DNA of 64,000 bases from Streptomyces sp. NBC_00239 (GCF_036194065.1 NZ_CP108095.1:7564001-7628000), one strand, 5' to 3'. Positions 43,366 through 51,891 are shown, counted from the first letter of the stretch. Notes: a model not told the origin generated them from the sequence alone. A program made the numbers and translations.

Positions 43366-44286
43366 TCAGGGCTTCAGGCGGTCGGCCAGGAAGGTCACGC
43401 TCTCGGCGATGAGCAGTTCCATGTCGGGGGAGCCGAGGAAGATGTGGTCGGCGCCCTCGACGGGGCGGAGGACTACCGTGCCGCCGGCTGCTGCGAGCGC
43501 TTCGGCGAGGGTCTGGCTCTGGCTGTACGGGACGAGGCCGTCTTCGGTGCCGTGCATCAGCAGGAAGGGCGGCGGCTGCGCGCCCGCGGCGTACGTGACG
43601 GGGCTCGCGGCCCGCGCCCGCTCCACCCGCTGCTCCTCGGTACCGCCGAGCAACGCCTCGTATGGGTCGGGGAAGTCGAAGCCGGGCGGCATCGGCGGCA
43701 GGGGGTGCGAGAGCAGGGGGACGAGGTCCGACACCCCGTACCAGTCCACGACGGCCCGGACGCCGGTGTCCCCGGAGCCGACCCCCTCGGACCCGTCCCA
43801 CTCCGCCCCGGTGAGCCCCGCGAGTGCCGCCAGGTGACCGCCCGCGGATTCGCCCCAGACGGCGATCCGGTCCGGGTCGACGCCGAGGGCGCCGGCGTGG
43901 GCGCGGATGTAGCGGATCGCGGCCTTCACGTCGTGCAGCTGGGCCGGGAACGGGGCCTCCAGGCTGTGCCGGTAGTCGATCGCCACCAGCGCGAGCCCGG
44001 CCGCCAGAACGCTCCGGTGCAGGAGGCCTTCGGGCACGGTCGGCGGCGGGTAGCGCCGGTCGCCGTCCAGCCAGCCGCCGCCGTGGATCCAGACGACGGC
44101 GGGGAACGGCCCCTCGCCGGCGGGCACGTGGACGTCGAGCAGCCGGGGGCGGAAGCCCGGGGTCGTCGCGTAGGTGATGCCCTCGTAGCGGCGCCCGCCG
44201 TCCTCGGTGGGTACGGGGGGCACCGGGGCCCGGTACGCCGGGGGCGGCCAGCCGGTGTCCGTCCCGGCCGGAGGGGATTGCGTCAT
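43366..44286 (-). CDS. Alpha/beta hydrolase, acetylesterase-like
   Basis: 306 residues; GGAAGGACCCGC before ATG 44286. HSL/BD-FAE-like: VWIHGGGWLDGD oxyanion motif, GESAGG with Ser147, Asp in HGTEDGLVP and the terminal His in GADHIF. Cytoplasmic esterase of unknown substrate. Its 5' leader carries nine-base tandem repeats. Convergent with the carboxylesterase; a CCCCTAGGGG palindrome lies after that gene's stop. Confidence 0.88.
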   Translation of the reverse strand: MTQSPPAGTDTGWPPPAYRAPVPPVPTEDGGRRYEGITYATTPGFRPRLLDVHVPAGEGPFPAVVWIHGGGWLDGDRRYPPPTVPEGLLHRSVLAAGLALVAIDYRHSLEAPFPAQLHDVKAAIRYIRAHAGALGVDPDRIAVWGESAGGHLAALAGLTGAEWDGSEGVGSGDTGVRAVVDWYGVSDLVPLLSHPLPPMPPGFDFPDPYEALLGGTEEQRVERARAASPVTYAAGAQPPPFLLMHGTEDGLVPYSQSQTLAEALAAAGGTVVLRPVEGADHIFLGSPDMELLIAESVTFLADRLKP

Positions 44287-44333
44287 TGCGGGTCCTTCCG
44301 TGCGGCGGGGCCCGCTCGGGGGGCCCATCGAGT

Positions 44334-44388
44334 GTTCCTGTTGTTCCTCTTGTTCCTCTTGTTCCTCTTGTTCCTGTGTTCCTCGTGC
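44334..44388. repeat. Nine-base tandem repeat in the 5' leader of the esterase
   Basis: TTGTTCCTC-type units repeated about five times, pyrimidine-rich on plus, so GAGGAACAA on the transcribed side of the minus-strand gene whose ATG is at 44286. Resembles a row of AGGA-like sequences. Confidence 0.75.
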
Positions 44389-44544
44389 ACCTTCCCCGGT
44401 GACACGTGTAAGTCGGGACTGTATGAGGCGTTCGCAGTCCCCACAAGGCTGTCGGCCGGCCGGATTTCCGTCCGGCCGGTCAGTGGGCGGGCGCGGTGCG
44501 TGCGCGTCGGGGCGGTGTCGGTGGCGGACGTTAGCCTGAGGCGC

Positions 44545-45123
44545 ATGGAGCAGCTGGACGGAGTGGAGATCGTCGCCTTCGAGGACGGCGCGGCGTTCGA
44601 AGGTTGGCTTGAGGAGCACCACGCGCGGGGGGAAGGGGTGTGGATCAAGGTGGCGAAGAAGAAGTCCGGCATCCCGAGCGTCACCGACGGCGAACTCGTC
44701 GACATCGGCCTGTGCTACGGCTGGATCTCGGGCCAGCGGCGGTCCCTCGACGACCGGCACTACCTCCAGAAGTACGTACCGCGTCGGCCGCGCAGCCTGT
44801 GGTCGCAGGTCAATGTCGACAAAATCGCCGAACTGACGGCTGCCGGCCGGATGCGCGAGCCGGGGCTGGCGGAGGTGCGCAAGGCGCAGGAGGACGGCCG
44901 GTGGGCCGCCGCGTACGCGTCACAGAAGACGGCCGAGGTGCCGGCGGACCTGGCGGCGGCGCTGCGGGAGCGACCGGAGGCGGCGGCGGCCTTCGAGGCG
45001 CTTGACCGGAGCGGGCGCTACCAGGTGATGCTGCCGTTGCTCCAGGCGGTCAAGCCGGAGGTGCGGCGGGGGCGGTTGGAGCGGGTCGTGCGGGGGCTGC
45101 TCGCGGGCGGCCCGGCCGGCTGA
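44545..45123 (+). CDS. YdeI/OmpD-associated family protein
   Basis: 192 residues from ATG 44545; TAGCCT 7 nt earlier may be its -10. Family pattern: FEGWLEEHHARGEGVWIKVAKKKSG, DIGLCYGWISGQRRSLDDRHYLQKYVPRRPRSLWSQVN, then a C-terminal helical part (PADLAAALRERPEAAAAFEAL). Homologues have been linked to envelope stress and bacteriocin resistance; the mechanism is unknown. Soluble. Confidence 0.88.
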   Translation: MEQLDGVEIVAFEDGAAFEGWLEEHHARGEGVWIKVAKKKSGIPSVTDGELVDIGLCYGWISGQRRSLDDRHYLQKYVPRRPRSLWSQVNVDKIAELTAAGRMREPGLAEVRKAQEDGRWAAAYASQKTAEVPADLAAALRERPEAAAAFEALDRSGRYQVMLPLLQAVKPEVRRGRLERVVRGLLAGGPAG

Positions 45124-45136
45124 CCGTGACGCGCCC

Positions 45137-45460
45137 GCTGTGTCGATGCCCTGAGGTGCAACGTCCAGCCCGGCCGGCTGACCGTGACGCACCAGCTGTG
45201 CCGGTGCCCTGAGGTGCAACATCCAGCCTCGCCGGCGTTTGAGGCGCGGGTCCGGGCGGAGCCCGGGACCCGGCGGAGCCGGGTTGCAGTTCTGGGGCTC
45301 CGCCCCAGACCCCGCGCCTCAAACGCCGGCGAGGCTGAGGGTTCGCCTCCAGTGCCGGCGAGGCTGAGGGTTCGCCTCCAGTGCCGGCGTGGCTGAGGGT
45401 TCGCCTCCAGCACCGGCGGGGCTGAAGGTTCGCCTCGAGCGCCGGAGGCGCTGGAGTAGA
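45137..45460. repeat. Dispersed palindromic element, copy C, with 29-bp satellite
   Basis: Element 45223-45338: left arm CCAGCCTCGCCGGCGTTTGA and right arm CCTCAAACGCCGGCGAGGCT. Interior has GGGCGGAGCCC, CCGGCGGAGCCGG and GGGGCTCCGCCCC hairpins. Downstream four 29-bp units (GAGGCTGAGGGTTCGCCTCC plus spacer) at 45331-45447. Upstream two copies of a GCCGGTGCCCTGAGGTGCAA-type unit. Fills the 410-bp gap 45124-45533 before the MarR gene. Confidence 0.8.
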
Positions 45461-45533
45461 CCCGCCCCCACCGCCCGCCGGATGGCAAATCGTTTGGATC
45501 GGGACTATCCGGTCGCTGACGTAGTCTGGGGGT

Positions 45534-46037
45534 ATGACGACATCCGGAATGGCTGCGCCCATGCCGCAGCGAGCGGTTCGGGACCTCACCGGGCTGCTGG
45601 TCCAGGCCGCTCATGCGATGAACACCCGGCTGGCGGTGGCCCTCGCGGAGATCGAGAGTTCGCCGCGTGCGCACTGTGTGCTGCTGCATGCCATGGAGGC
45701 GGAGCGGACCCAGTCGCAGCTCGCCGAGATCGCCGGCCTCGACAAGACGACCATGGTGGTGACCACCGATGAGCTGGAGCGGGAGGGGCTGGCCGAGCGC
45801 CATCCGTCGCGTACGGACCGCCGCGCCCGGATCATCGTCGTCACCCCCGCGGGCGCCGAAATGGTCCGCAAGGGCGTGGAGATCGTCGACCGCGTGCACG
45901 CGGAGGCGCTGGACGGGATGTCCGCGGGGGAGCGTCAGGTGTTCATCGACGCGCTGACCCGGCTCGAACACGCGCCCGTCCCGGAAGCCGCCGCAGGCGA
46001 CAAGCCGGTGCGCCGCCCCCGCCGCCCCCGCGTGTAA
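45534..46037 (+). CDS. MarR-family regulator of the adjacent efflux pump
   Basis: 167 residues. Winged HTH: HAMEAERTQSQLAEIAGLDKTTMVVTTDELEREGLAERHPSRTDRRARIIVVTPAG. Helical dimerisation regions at both ends; the C-terminus is Arg/Pro-rich. TAGTCT 6 nt before the ATG suggests a leaderless mRNA. An MFS drug exporter starts 113 bp downstream on the same strand, so it is the probable target. Confidence 0.92.
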   Translation: MTTSGMAAPMPQRAVRDLTGLLVQAAHAMNTRLAVALAEIESSPRAHCVLLHAMEAERTQSQLAEIAGLDKTTMVVTTDELEREGLAERHPSRTDRRARIIVVTPAGAEMVRKGVEIVDRVHAEALDGMSAGERQVFIDALTRLEHAPVPEAAAGDKPVRRPRRPRV

Positions 46038-46150
46038 CAGCGGAGGCGGGCGGTCCACATAATTACTCCTGAAGAAAACCGTCTACTACAAAACTATCCG
46101 CTAGAGTCTCTCTTGTCGCACCGCGCCCCCGGTCCCAGGAGAGACTTGCA
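46038..46150 (+). promoter_or_regulatory. AT-rich promoter/operator region of the MFS gene
   Basis: 46058-46110 is unusually AT-rich for this genome (CATAATTACTCCTGAAGAAA, CTACTACAAAACTATCCG). Likely MFS promoter and MarR binding region; I found no clean dyad. AGGAGAG lies 6-7 nt before ATG 46151. Confidence 0.5.
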
Positions 46151-47707
46151 ATGTCCGATACGTACCGTTCTGCGCCCCACAACCCCCGTTCGCGCTGGTG
46201 GGCCCTGGCCGTCATCTGTGCCGGGATGCTGATGGTCATCCTGGACGGGTCGATCGTCACGGTGGCCCTCCCGCCCATCCAGCGCGACCTGGGCCTCTCC
46301 TCCGCCGGGCTCACCTGGGTCGTCAATGCCTACGTGATCGCGTTCGGCGGGCTGCTCCTGCTGGCGGGACGGCTCGGCGACCTGATCGGCCGCAAGCGGA
46401 TGTTCCTCGCGGGGCTCGCCGTCTTCACCGCCGCCTCGGTGCTGTGCGGCCTGGCCGCCGACGCGCCGATGCTCCTCGCGGCCCGTTTCCTCCAGGGCGT
46501 CGGTGGGGCGATGGCCTCCGCCGTCGGCCTCGGGATGATCGTGACCCTCTTTCCGGAACCTGCCGAACGGGCCAAGGCCTTCGGTGCGTTCGGGTTCGTC
46601 GGCGCCGCCGGCGCCTCCCTGGGGCAGGCCCTGGGCGGGGTGCTCACGCAAGGGCTGAGCTGGCACTGGATCTTCTTCGTCAACCTGCCGATCGGGGTGG
46701 CGGCCCTCGCCGCCGGAGTGCGGCTGCTGCCCGCCGACCGGGGGCTCGGACTCGCCGCCGGAGCCGACGCGCTCGGCGCGCTGCTGGTCACCGCCGGTCT
46801 GATGATCGGCGTCTACACCATCATCGAAGCCGGACCGCACGGCTGGGCCTCGCCGTACACCGTCGGCTACGGCGCGCTCTCGGTCGCCCTCCTCGCCGGC
46901 TTCGTCCTCCGTCAGGCCCGTACCGCCAAGCCCCTGCTGCCGCTGCGGATGTTCGCCTCGCGCACCGTGTCCGCCGCCAACCTCGTCCAAATGCTGCTGC
47001 TCGCCGCCCTGTTCGGCTTCCAGGTGCTCATCGCGCTGTACATGCAGAACGTCCTGCACTACAGCGCCGCCCGTACCGGCCTGGCGATGCTGCCCGCGGC
47101 GCTGACCATCGGGGCCGTCTCGCTGTTCGTCTCCGCCCGGGGCATGGCCCGCTTCGGCGAGCGCGCCGTACTGATCGCCGGACTGGCCTTCCTCACCGTC
47201 GGCCTCGGCCTGCTCACCCGGCTGCCGGCGGGCGGCGCGCACTACGCCGTGGACCTGTTGCCCACCATGATCTCCGCCGGAGGCTTCGGCCTGGCCATCA
47301 CCGCGCTCACTTCGCTCGGAATGTCCGGGGCCCGCCCCGACGACGCCGGCCTGGCGTCCGGCCTGTTCAACACCACCCAGCAGGTCGGCGCCGCCCTCGG
47401 CGTCGCGGTCCTCACCATGCTCGCCGGCTCTCGCACCGAAACCCTCCTGGCCGCGGGCTCGGAGCAGTCCGTCGCCCTCACCGCCGGTTTCCGCCTGGCC
47501 TTCGGCACCGGCACCGGCCTCCTCGTCGCCGCGCTGATCGTCACGGTCCTGGCCCTGCGAGGCGGCACCCCTTCCGTCCACGCCGAGCCGTCCGCCCCGG
47601 CTGAGTCTTCCGCCACTTCCACCCCTTCCATCCCGCCCGCCTCTGCCGGCCCCACCACCCCCGCGACCTCTTCCGCCGCCACCCCGCCCGTCCCCGTACA
47701 CATCTGA
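46151..47707 (+). CDS. MFS multidrug exporter, DHA2 (14-helix) family
   Basis: 518 residues. Fourteen predicted helices. Motif A GRLGDLIGRKRMF after helix 2, motif D1 ILDGSIVTVALPPIQRDLG, motif C-type GFVGAAGASLGQALGG. These are proton antiporters that expel drugs, antibiotics or dyes (QacA/EmrB group). The C-terminal 35 residues are Ser/Thr/Pro/Ala-rich and cytoplasmic. Control by the upstream MarR protein is likely. Confidence 0.93.
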   Translation: MSDTYRSAPHNPRSRWWALAVICAGMLMVILDGSIVTVALPPIQRDLGLSSAGLTWVVNAYVIAFGGLLLLAGRLGDLIGRKRMFLAGLAVFTAASVLCGLAADAPMLLAARFLQGVGGAMASAVGLGMIVTLFPEPAERAKAFGAFGFVGAAGASLGQALGGVLTQGLSWHWIFFVNLPIGVAALAAGVRLLPADRGLGLAAGADALGALLVTAGLMIGVYTIIEAGPHGWASPYTVGYGALSVALLAGFVLRQARTAKPLLPLRMFASRTVSAANLVQMLLLAALFGFQVLIALYMQNVLHYSAARTGLAMLPAALTIGAVSLFVSARGMARFGERAVLIAGLAFLTVGLGLLTRLPAGGAHYAVDLLPTMISAGGFGLAITALTSLGMSGARPDDAGLASGLFNTTQQVGAALGVAVLTMLAGSRTETLLAAGSEQSVALTAGFRLAFGTGTGLLVAALIVTVLALRGGTPSVHAEPSAPAESSATSTPSIPPASAGPTTPATSSAATPPVPVHI

Positions 47708-47753
47708 CGGACCGGCGGCCCGAAGGCCCAGCAGCCTCTCGGGCAGACCGCCC

Positions 47754-47800
47754 GGCCGTGCGGGCCGTCGACCTTTCCCAGGTCGGCGGCCCGCACGGCC
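47754..47800. terminator. 20-bp stem terminator after the MFS gene
   Basis: Arms at 47754-47773 and 47781-47800, one mismatch in 20 bp, loop TTTCCCA. The strongest hairpin in the window. Confidence 0.8.
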
Positions 47801-47810
47801 GTTCGCGTGA

Positions 47811-47933
47811 GGTCTACCCGGCCCCGACTTCTGGACCTTCCAGCTGATCGACACCACCGTCTACCTGGTGCTCGCGCTCGCCCTCGTCGTCCTGACGGCC
47901 GTGGTCCTGCGCCGCCGCACGCACCTGGTGTGA
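47811..47933 (+). pseudogene. Possible C-terminal relic of an ABC-type permease
   Basis: A start-less frame reads GLPGPDFWTFQLIDTTVYLV then a hydrophobic helix and RRRTHLV before TGA 47931-47933. The PGPDFWTFQ-helix-RRRT pattern resembles the end of ABC-2-type permeases I know from Streptomyces. An in-frame TGA sits immediately upstream. Could be chance; 47934-48087 holds only GATCCGCAG direct repeats. Confidence 0.35.
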
Positions 47934-48087
47934 GCCCCCGGCCCGCCCGCCGCCACTGCCCCCGATCCGCAGCCCGATCCGCAGCAAGATCCGCGCCACC
48001 GAATCCGCCTCCGCCCCCGTGACCACACGGCCCGGCCCGGCCCGTCCCGCCCCACCCGGCGGGGCGGAACGGCCTGCCGAAGGTCAT

Positions 48088-48123
48088 GTGCCCTCCGGCC
48101 GACGACCTCTGGCCGGAGAGCAC
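48088..48123. promoter_or_regulatory. Imperfect inverted repeat upstream of the secreted hydrolase
   Basis: Arms GTGCCCTCCGGCC (48088-48100) and GGCCGGAGAGCAC (48111-48123), 12 of 13 pairing, 10-nt spacer, 66 bp before the TTG start. Either an operator or an mRNA leader hairpin. Confidence 0.45.
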
Positions 48124-48189
48124 TTACCCCTCACCGCCCGCCGTTCCTAGATTTCGAGGTGTCACGCCACCCACCGAGAAGAGGGCGTC

Positions 48190-49464
48190 TTGCTCCGCCA
48201 CCTCGCCATCGCACCGCTCCTGCTCGCCACCGTCCTCGCCGTCCCCGCGGGCGCCGCCGCCCGCCCGGAGTGCACCGACGTCCGCGTCCCCGGCGCCGAA
48301 CACGCCGTCTCCGCCTGCCTGGCCGACCTGACGACCACCGGGACCGTGCCGGGCGGGCACACCGATCCCGCCGACTGGGCGGGCCTGGAGGCCCCGGGCA
48401 CCGTCACGCCGTCCGGCGTTCCCGGCGTGCAGGTCGACGGCTACTTCCCCGACACCTCCACCACCAACACCAACCACGGCTGGCACCACGACAGCCAGTT
48501 CGTCATCCGGCTGCCCGAGCGGTGGAACGGCGGCCTCGTCGTCGCCGGCCCGCCCGGTGTCCGCGAGCAGTACGCCAACGACCGGATCATCAGCGACCAG
48601 GTCCTCGCCAAGGGGTACGCGTACGCCGCCACCGACAAGGGCAACACCGGCCCCCGCCTCTACACCGACGGCGACCGGCCCGGCGACGCGATCGCCGAAT
48701 GGCACCACCGGTTCACCCAGCTCACCATCGCCGCCAAGCGGGCCGCCGTCAGCCACTACGGCCGCGCCCCGCGCACCACGTACGCCGCGGGCCTGTCCGC
48801 CGGCGGGTACCTCGTACGCTGGCAGCTGGAGCACCGCCCCGGCCTTTACACCGGCGGCATCGACTGGAACGCGCTGACCTTCACCCGCCAGGGCAGCCTC
48901 CTCACCAGCCTGCCGCCCGCGCTGCGCGCATATCCGCGCCACGCCGCCGGAGATCCGGGCGCCCGCGCCGAGCTGCTCGCGGCCGGCTACCCCGCGGGCT
49001 CCGAGGCGTTGTGGGCCCACCACCACAAGAACCAGTGGGACTTCCTGCAACGGGTGCTCCGCGAGGAACTCGACCCCGGCTACGACGGCGCCGCCGAGGC
49101 GGGCACCCCGTTCTGCGCCGAGGGCACCGGCGCCGGCTGCGACACCGACTACGACTTCGCGGCCCGCCCCCGCGCCGTGCACCGGGCGGTGGAACGGATC
49201 GCGCTCACCGGCCGGATCCGCCGCCCGCTCATCAGCATCCAGGGCACCCTCGACGTCCTGACCCCGCCGGCTGCCTTCGGCGACGTGTACGCCCGCATGG
49301 TGACCGACGCCGGATGCGGCCGCCTGCACCGCTACGTACGCGTCCCCGGCGGCACCCACACCGACGGCTTGGTCCCGGTCGCCCCGCAGACCCTGCGGCC
49401 CATGCTCGGCTCCTTCGTCGCGGCGTTCGCCGACCTCGAACGCCGGACCCGCCGCACCTCCTGA
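48190..49464 (+). CDS. Secreted alpha/beta hydrolase (tannase/feruloyl-esterase-like)
   Basis: 424 residues from TTG 48190 (GAAGAGGG 4-5 nt upstream). Signal peptide (LAIAPLLLATVLAVPAGAAA). Hydrolase core: FVIRLPERWNGGLVVAGPPG, GYAYAATDKGN, nucleophile Ser203 in GLSAGGY, Asp in QGTLDVLTP and His in GGTHTDGL. Cys pairs (CTDV/SACL, FCAE/GCD) suggest disulfides. Resembles tannase-like and 3-hydroxybutyrate-oligomer hydrolases; substrate unproven. Confidence 0.85.
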   Translation: MLRHLAIAPLLLATVLAVPAGAAARPECTDVRVPGAEHAVSACLADLTTTGTVPGGHTDPADWAGLEAPGTVTPSGVPGVQVDGYFPDTSTTNTNHGWHHDSQFVIRLPERWNGGLVVAGPPGVREQYANDRIISDQVLAKGYAYAATDKGNTGPRLYTDGDRPGDAIAEWHHRFTQLTIAAKRAAVSHYGRAPRTTYAAGLSAGGYLVRWQLEHRPGLYTGGIDWNALTFTRQGSLLTSLPPALRAYPRHAAGDPGARAELLAAGYPAGSEALWAHHHKNQWDFLQRVLREELDPGYDGAAEAGTPFCAEGTGAGCDTDYDFAARPRAVHRAVERIALTGRIRRPLISIQGTLDVLTPPAAFGDVYARMVTDAGCGRLHRYVRVPGGTHTDGLVPVAPQTLRPMLGSFVAAFADLERRTRRTS

Positions 49465-49528
49465 CGGCGCGCGGACCGCTCCGGCCCGCCCCGAACCCGT
49501 CCGCGGGTCCGGGGCGGGCCGGTGGGCG

Positions 49529-49981
49529 TCAGTGCCAGATCGTCTGGACCGAGTCGAACTGCACCCAGGTGATCGGGTTGCCGGTGTTCGCGCCGTAGAT
49601 GCTCAGGGAGCCGGCGGTGTTGACCTCGAAGCGGCAGGCGTTGATGCCCTGGCTGTTGTTGCGCGGCGCGGTGGCGCGTACCACCGAGACGGGCTTGAGG
49701 CCGGCCGGCAGCGTGGCGATCTTGAGGTCGGCGGTCAGGCTGCACGTCACCGCGCCCCGTGCCTGGAGGAACGCCGTGCCGGCGATGGTGACGATGCGGA
49801 CCTGCGGGGTGGCGCCGGCCTGGGCGGTGATGCCGGGTTCGAGGACGAGGTCGGCCCAGTCGCCGGCCTCGACGCCCCCGGTCGCGGCGGCGGCCGGGGT
49901 GGCGGCGGACACGGCGCCCACGGTCAGGGCTGCGGGCAGGGCGAGGGCGGCACCGAGGATGCTGCGGCGGTTGTGCGACAT
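49529..49981 (-). CDS. Secreted single-domain protein, module shared with its neighbour
   Basis: 150 residues; AAGGAGACG before ATG 49981. Signal peptide with a twin-arginine-like start (NRRSILGAALALPAALTVGA). Mature part is one beta-rich module (about 39-150): DWADLVLEPGITAQ, IVTIAGTAFLQARG, PRNNSQGINACRFEVNTAG, LSIYGANTGNPITWVQFDS. The same module ends the protein encoded just upstream (50095-51369), about 40% alike by eye over 110 residues. Lies 113 bp after that gene on the same strand. Confidence 0.8.
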   Translation of the reverse strand: MSHNRRSILGAALALPAALTVGAVSAATPAAAATGGVEAGDWADLVLEPGITAQAGATPQVRIVTIAGTAFLQARGAVTCSLTADLKIATLPAGLKPVSVVRATAPRNNSQGINACRFEVNTAGSLSIYGANTGNPITWVQFDSVQTIWH

Positions 49982-50094
49982 GTTCGGACGTCTCCTTGAC
50001 GAAGCCGGAGGGAGGGAAGGGGAAGAGAAGGCCCAAGACGATGCGGGGCCGGGCGAGGCGACGCCGGGCGGTGCGAGTCCGGGCCGGGCGGGTG

Positions 50095-51369
50095 TCAGCG
50101 CCAGACGGCGCTGAAACTGTCCAGCTGCGCCCAGGTGATGGCGTTCGTGGACCGTCCGCCGTACAGCCGCAGCTCGCGGCTGGTGTCGGCCTCGACACGG
50201 GCCGCGCAGTAGCCGGCGCTGTTGTTGCGCGGCACGTTCGCGCGGACCGGCAGACTCGGCGTCAGCGCGTCGGGCAGGGTGCCGATCACCGCGTCTGAGT
50301 CGAAGGTGCCCTTGACCCCGCCGCTGAGCTGGAGCGTCGTGGTCCCGGCGATGCTGATCAGCCGGCCCTTCGGGGCGCTCTGGTCGGCGGTGACGCCGGC
50401 GGCGAGCGCGATCGGCTGCCAGTCGGTGAGGACCTTGACGCCGTCGATCTCGGGCGCCGCGGACAGCGACAGGATGGTGGCGGTGCGCGGGCCCGGGTCC
50501 TCGCAGGCGAAGCCGAAGTGCAGGTGCGGGACGCCGGCGCGCACGGACACGGCCATGCCCTCGGGCTCGCGGTACTCCAGGCCGGGCGCCGCGGTCACCC
50601 GCTGCTGGTCCAGCACCGCGCCGGTGGCCCACTCCACGGCCGTCAGGTACGTGTTGCCCGGCGGCGGGTTGTCGGGATTGTCCGCGGCGATGGCCTCGCC
50701 GGCCAGCATGTAGAGGACGCCGCCGAGGGACGCGTACCCCTGGAACACGCCGTTCGGGCTGGGCTGGGCGATGCGCGCGAGCGGCTCCCACACGCCCGCC
50801 GCGGCCTTGGCCAGGTCGTACGACTCGTACTTCATGCCGCCGGAGGAGAAGCGCACGACGAGCCTGTTCAGGGTCGGGTCGATGGTGCAGGTGACGTTGG
50901 TGGCGCCGGTGACGGGCGTGTACGGCGCCGCGTGCTGGGCCGAGCCGTAGTCCAGGACGGTGCCGGTGCGGAAGGCGAAGTGGGTGATCGCCGTGCCGTA
51001 GCCGTCGTTGTCCTTGTTCGGCTGCGAGGCGGTCTCCGTCCACAGGTACGACGCCCCGGCCCGGTTCTCGACGGCCATCGACACGCCGTGGCCGAAACCG
51101 CGCAGGTACATGAAGCCCGTGACGGTGCCCGCCTGGTCGAGCCGGGTCACGCACAGGTCCCCGTTGGTCGCCCGGACGGTGCCGCTGACCGGGCCGGACT
51201 CGCCCGCGAGGGTGAGGCCGCCCTGCACGACCTGCGCCACGAAGACCTCGCCGGTCACCGGGTCGATGCCGAACGACTGCATCACGGTGGAGTTCTTCAG
51301 CGGACGGCGGTGGAGCAGCTTGCCCACCGGCCCGGCTATGTCGATCTGTCCTTCGATGGTGACGCTCAA
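50095..51369 (-). CDS. P68 RBP/TagC-like beta-propeller protein with C-terminal shared module
   Basis: 424 residues. Start TTG 51369, with AAGGGG 8 nt upstream; a longer TTG start at 51414 lies within a palindrome. Residues 20-300 read as a TagC/P68 receptor-binding-protein-like propeller: FGIDPVTGEVFVAQV, GDLCVTRLDQAGTVTGFMYLRGFGHGVSMAVENRAGASYLWTE, then repeating YASLGGVLYMLAG, YREPEGMAVS and HLHFGFACEDPG. Residues about 305-424 match the neighbouring 150-residue secreted protein. No signal peptide. Related domains occur in phage receptor-binding proteins and teichoic-acid proteins. Confidence 0.78.
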   Translation of the reverse strand: MSVTIEGQIDIAGPVGKLLHRRPLKNSTVMQSFGIDPVTGEVFVAQVVQGGLTLAGESGPVSGTVRATNGDLCVTRLDQAGTVTGFMYLRGFGHGVSMAVENRAGASYLWTETASQPNKDNDGYGTAITHFAFRTGTVLDYGSAQHAAPYTPVTGATNVTCTIDPTLNRLVVRFSSGGMKYESYDLAKAAAGVWEPLARIAQPSPNGVFQGYASLGGVLYMLAGEAIAADNPDNPPPGNTYLTAVEWATGAVLDQQRVTAAPGLEYREPEGMAVSVRAGVPHLHFGFACEDPGPRTATILSLSAAPEIDGVKVLTDWQPIALAAGVTADQSAPKGRLISIAGTTTLQLSGGVKGTFDSDAVIGTLPDALTPSLPVRANVPRNNSAGYCAARVEADTSRELRLYGGRSTNAITWAQLDSFSAVWR

Positions 51370-51398
51370 CCCCGAGACCCCTTGTCGCCTTTGTCGCT

Positions 51399-51418
51399 TT
51401 TCTTGACATGCCAAGAAA
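51399..51418. promoter_or_regulatory. AT-rich palindrome upstream of the propeller gene
   Basis: Arms TTTCTTG (51399-51405) and CAAGAAA (51412-51418), perfect, centre ACATGC. Adjacent GCGACAAAG/GCGACAAGG direct repeats lie between it and the start. A likely operator; no regulator adjoins. Confidence 0.6.
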
Positions 51419-51545
51419 CGGAGCGCGCTATTCTGCCAGAGCCGCCGAGGAGGCCCGGCGGGGGTGTCCCCGTTGGCGGAATCCTCGCGTCCGTCACTCG
51501 GCGCGGCGCGGTCGGCGGCGCTTCTCCCGCCTTTACTGTCGGCGC

Positions 51546-51842
51546 ATGTCAGACACGTTCGAACACGAACCGCAGGTATGGACCGCCGGCAGGCTGCGCG
51601 AGGTGCTCGCCGGGCTGCCCGACGACACCCCGCTCCACGTCGGAGTCTCCGACACCCCCGGCGACTTCGAGGGCTACGCGGAATACGTCCTCGTGGACGC
51701 CGAACCGGTGGAGGTGGACATCGACGGCGACGACGGTGACGGCGACGCAGGAGGCGGGGGCGGCGGAGTACCGGCCCCGCGGGTCCAGTTCACCCTGTTC
51801 GCCGACGCCGCGGCCGGCGTCTACCACCTCGACCTGGACTGA
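51546..51842 (+). CDS. DUF6225 family protein, 98 residues
   Basis: ATG 51546, TACTGT 6 nt upstream suggesting a leaderless mRNA. The chain matches DUF6225: QVWTAGRLREVLAGLPDDTPLHVGVSDTPGDFEGYAEYVLVDAEPVEV, and FTLFADAAAGVYHLDLD. An acidic/Gly insert (GDDGDGDAGGGGGG) lies between the two. Soluble, function unknown. Convergent with CHAT2. Confidence 0.78.
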   Translation: MSDTFEHEPQVWTAGRLREVLAGLPDDTPLHVGVSDTPGDFEGYAEYVLVDAEPVEVDIDGDDGDGDAGGGGGGVPAPRVQFTLFADAAAGVYHLDLD

Positions 51843-51891
51843 CCGCGGGCGTCCCGCCCGGCCGTGACCCGCCGTCGGCTCCGGCCCGCGG

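Noticed and set aside
51370..51414. TTG 51414 as the start of the propeller protein
   Set aside because: It falls inside the AT-rich palindrome and the added residues (Lys/Arg/Gln) are not domain-like; TTG 51369 has a well-placed AAGGGG.
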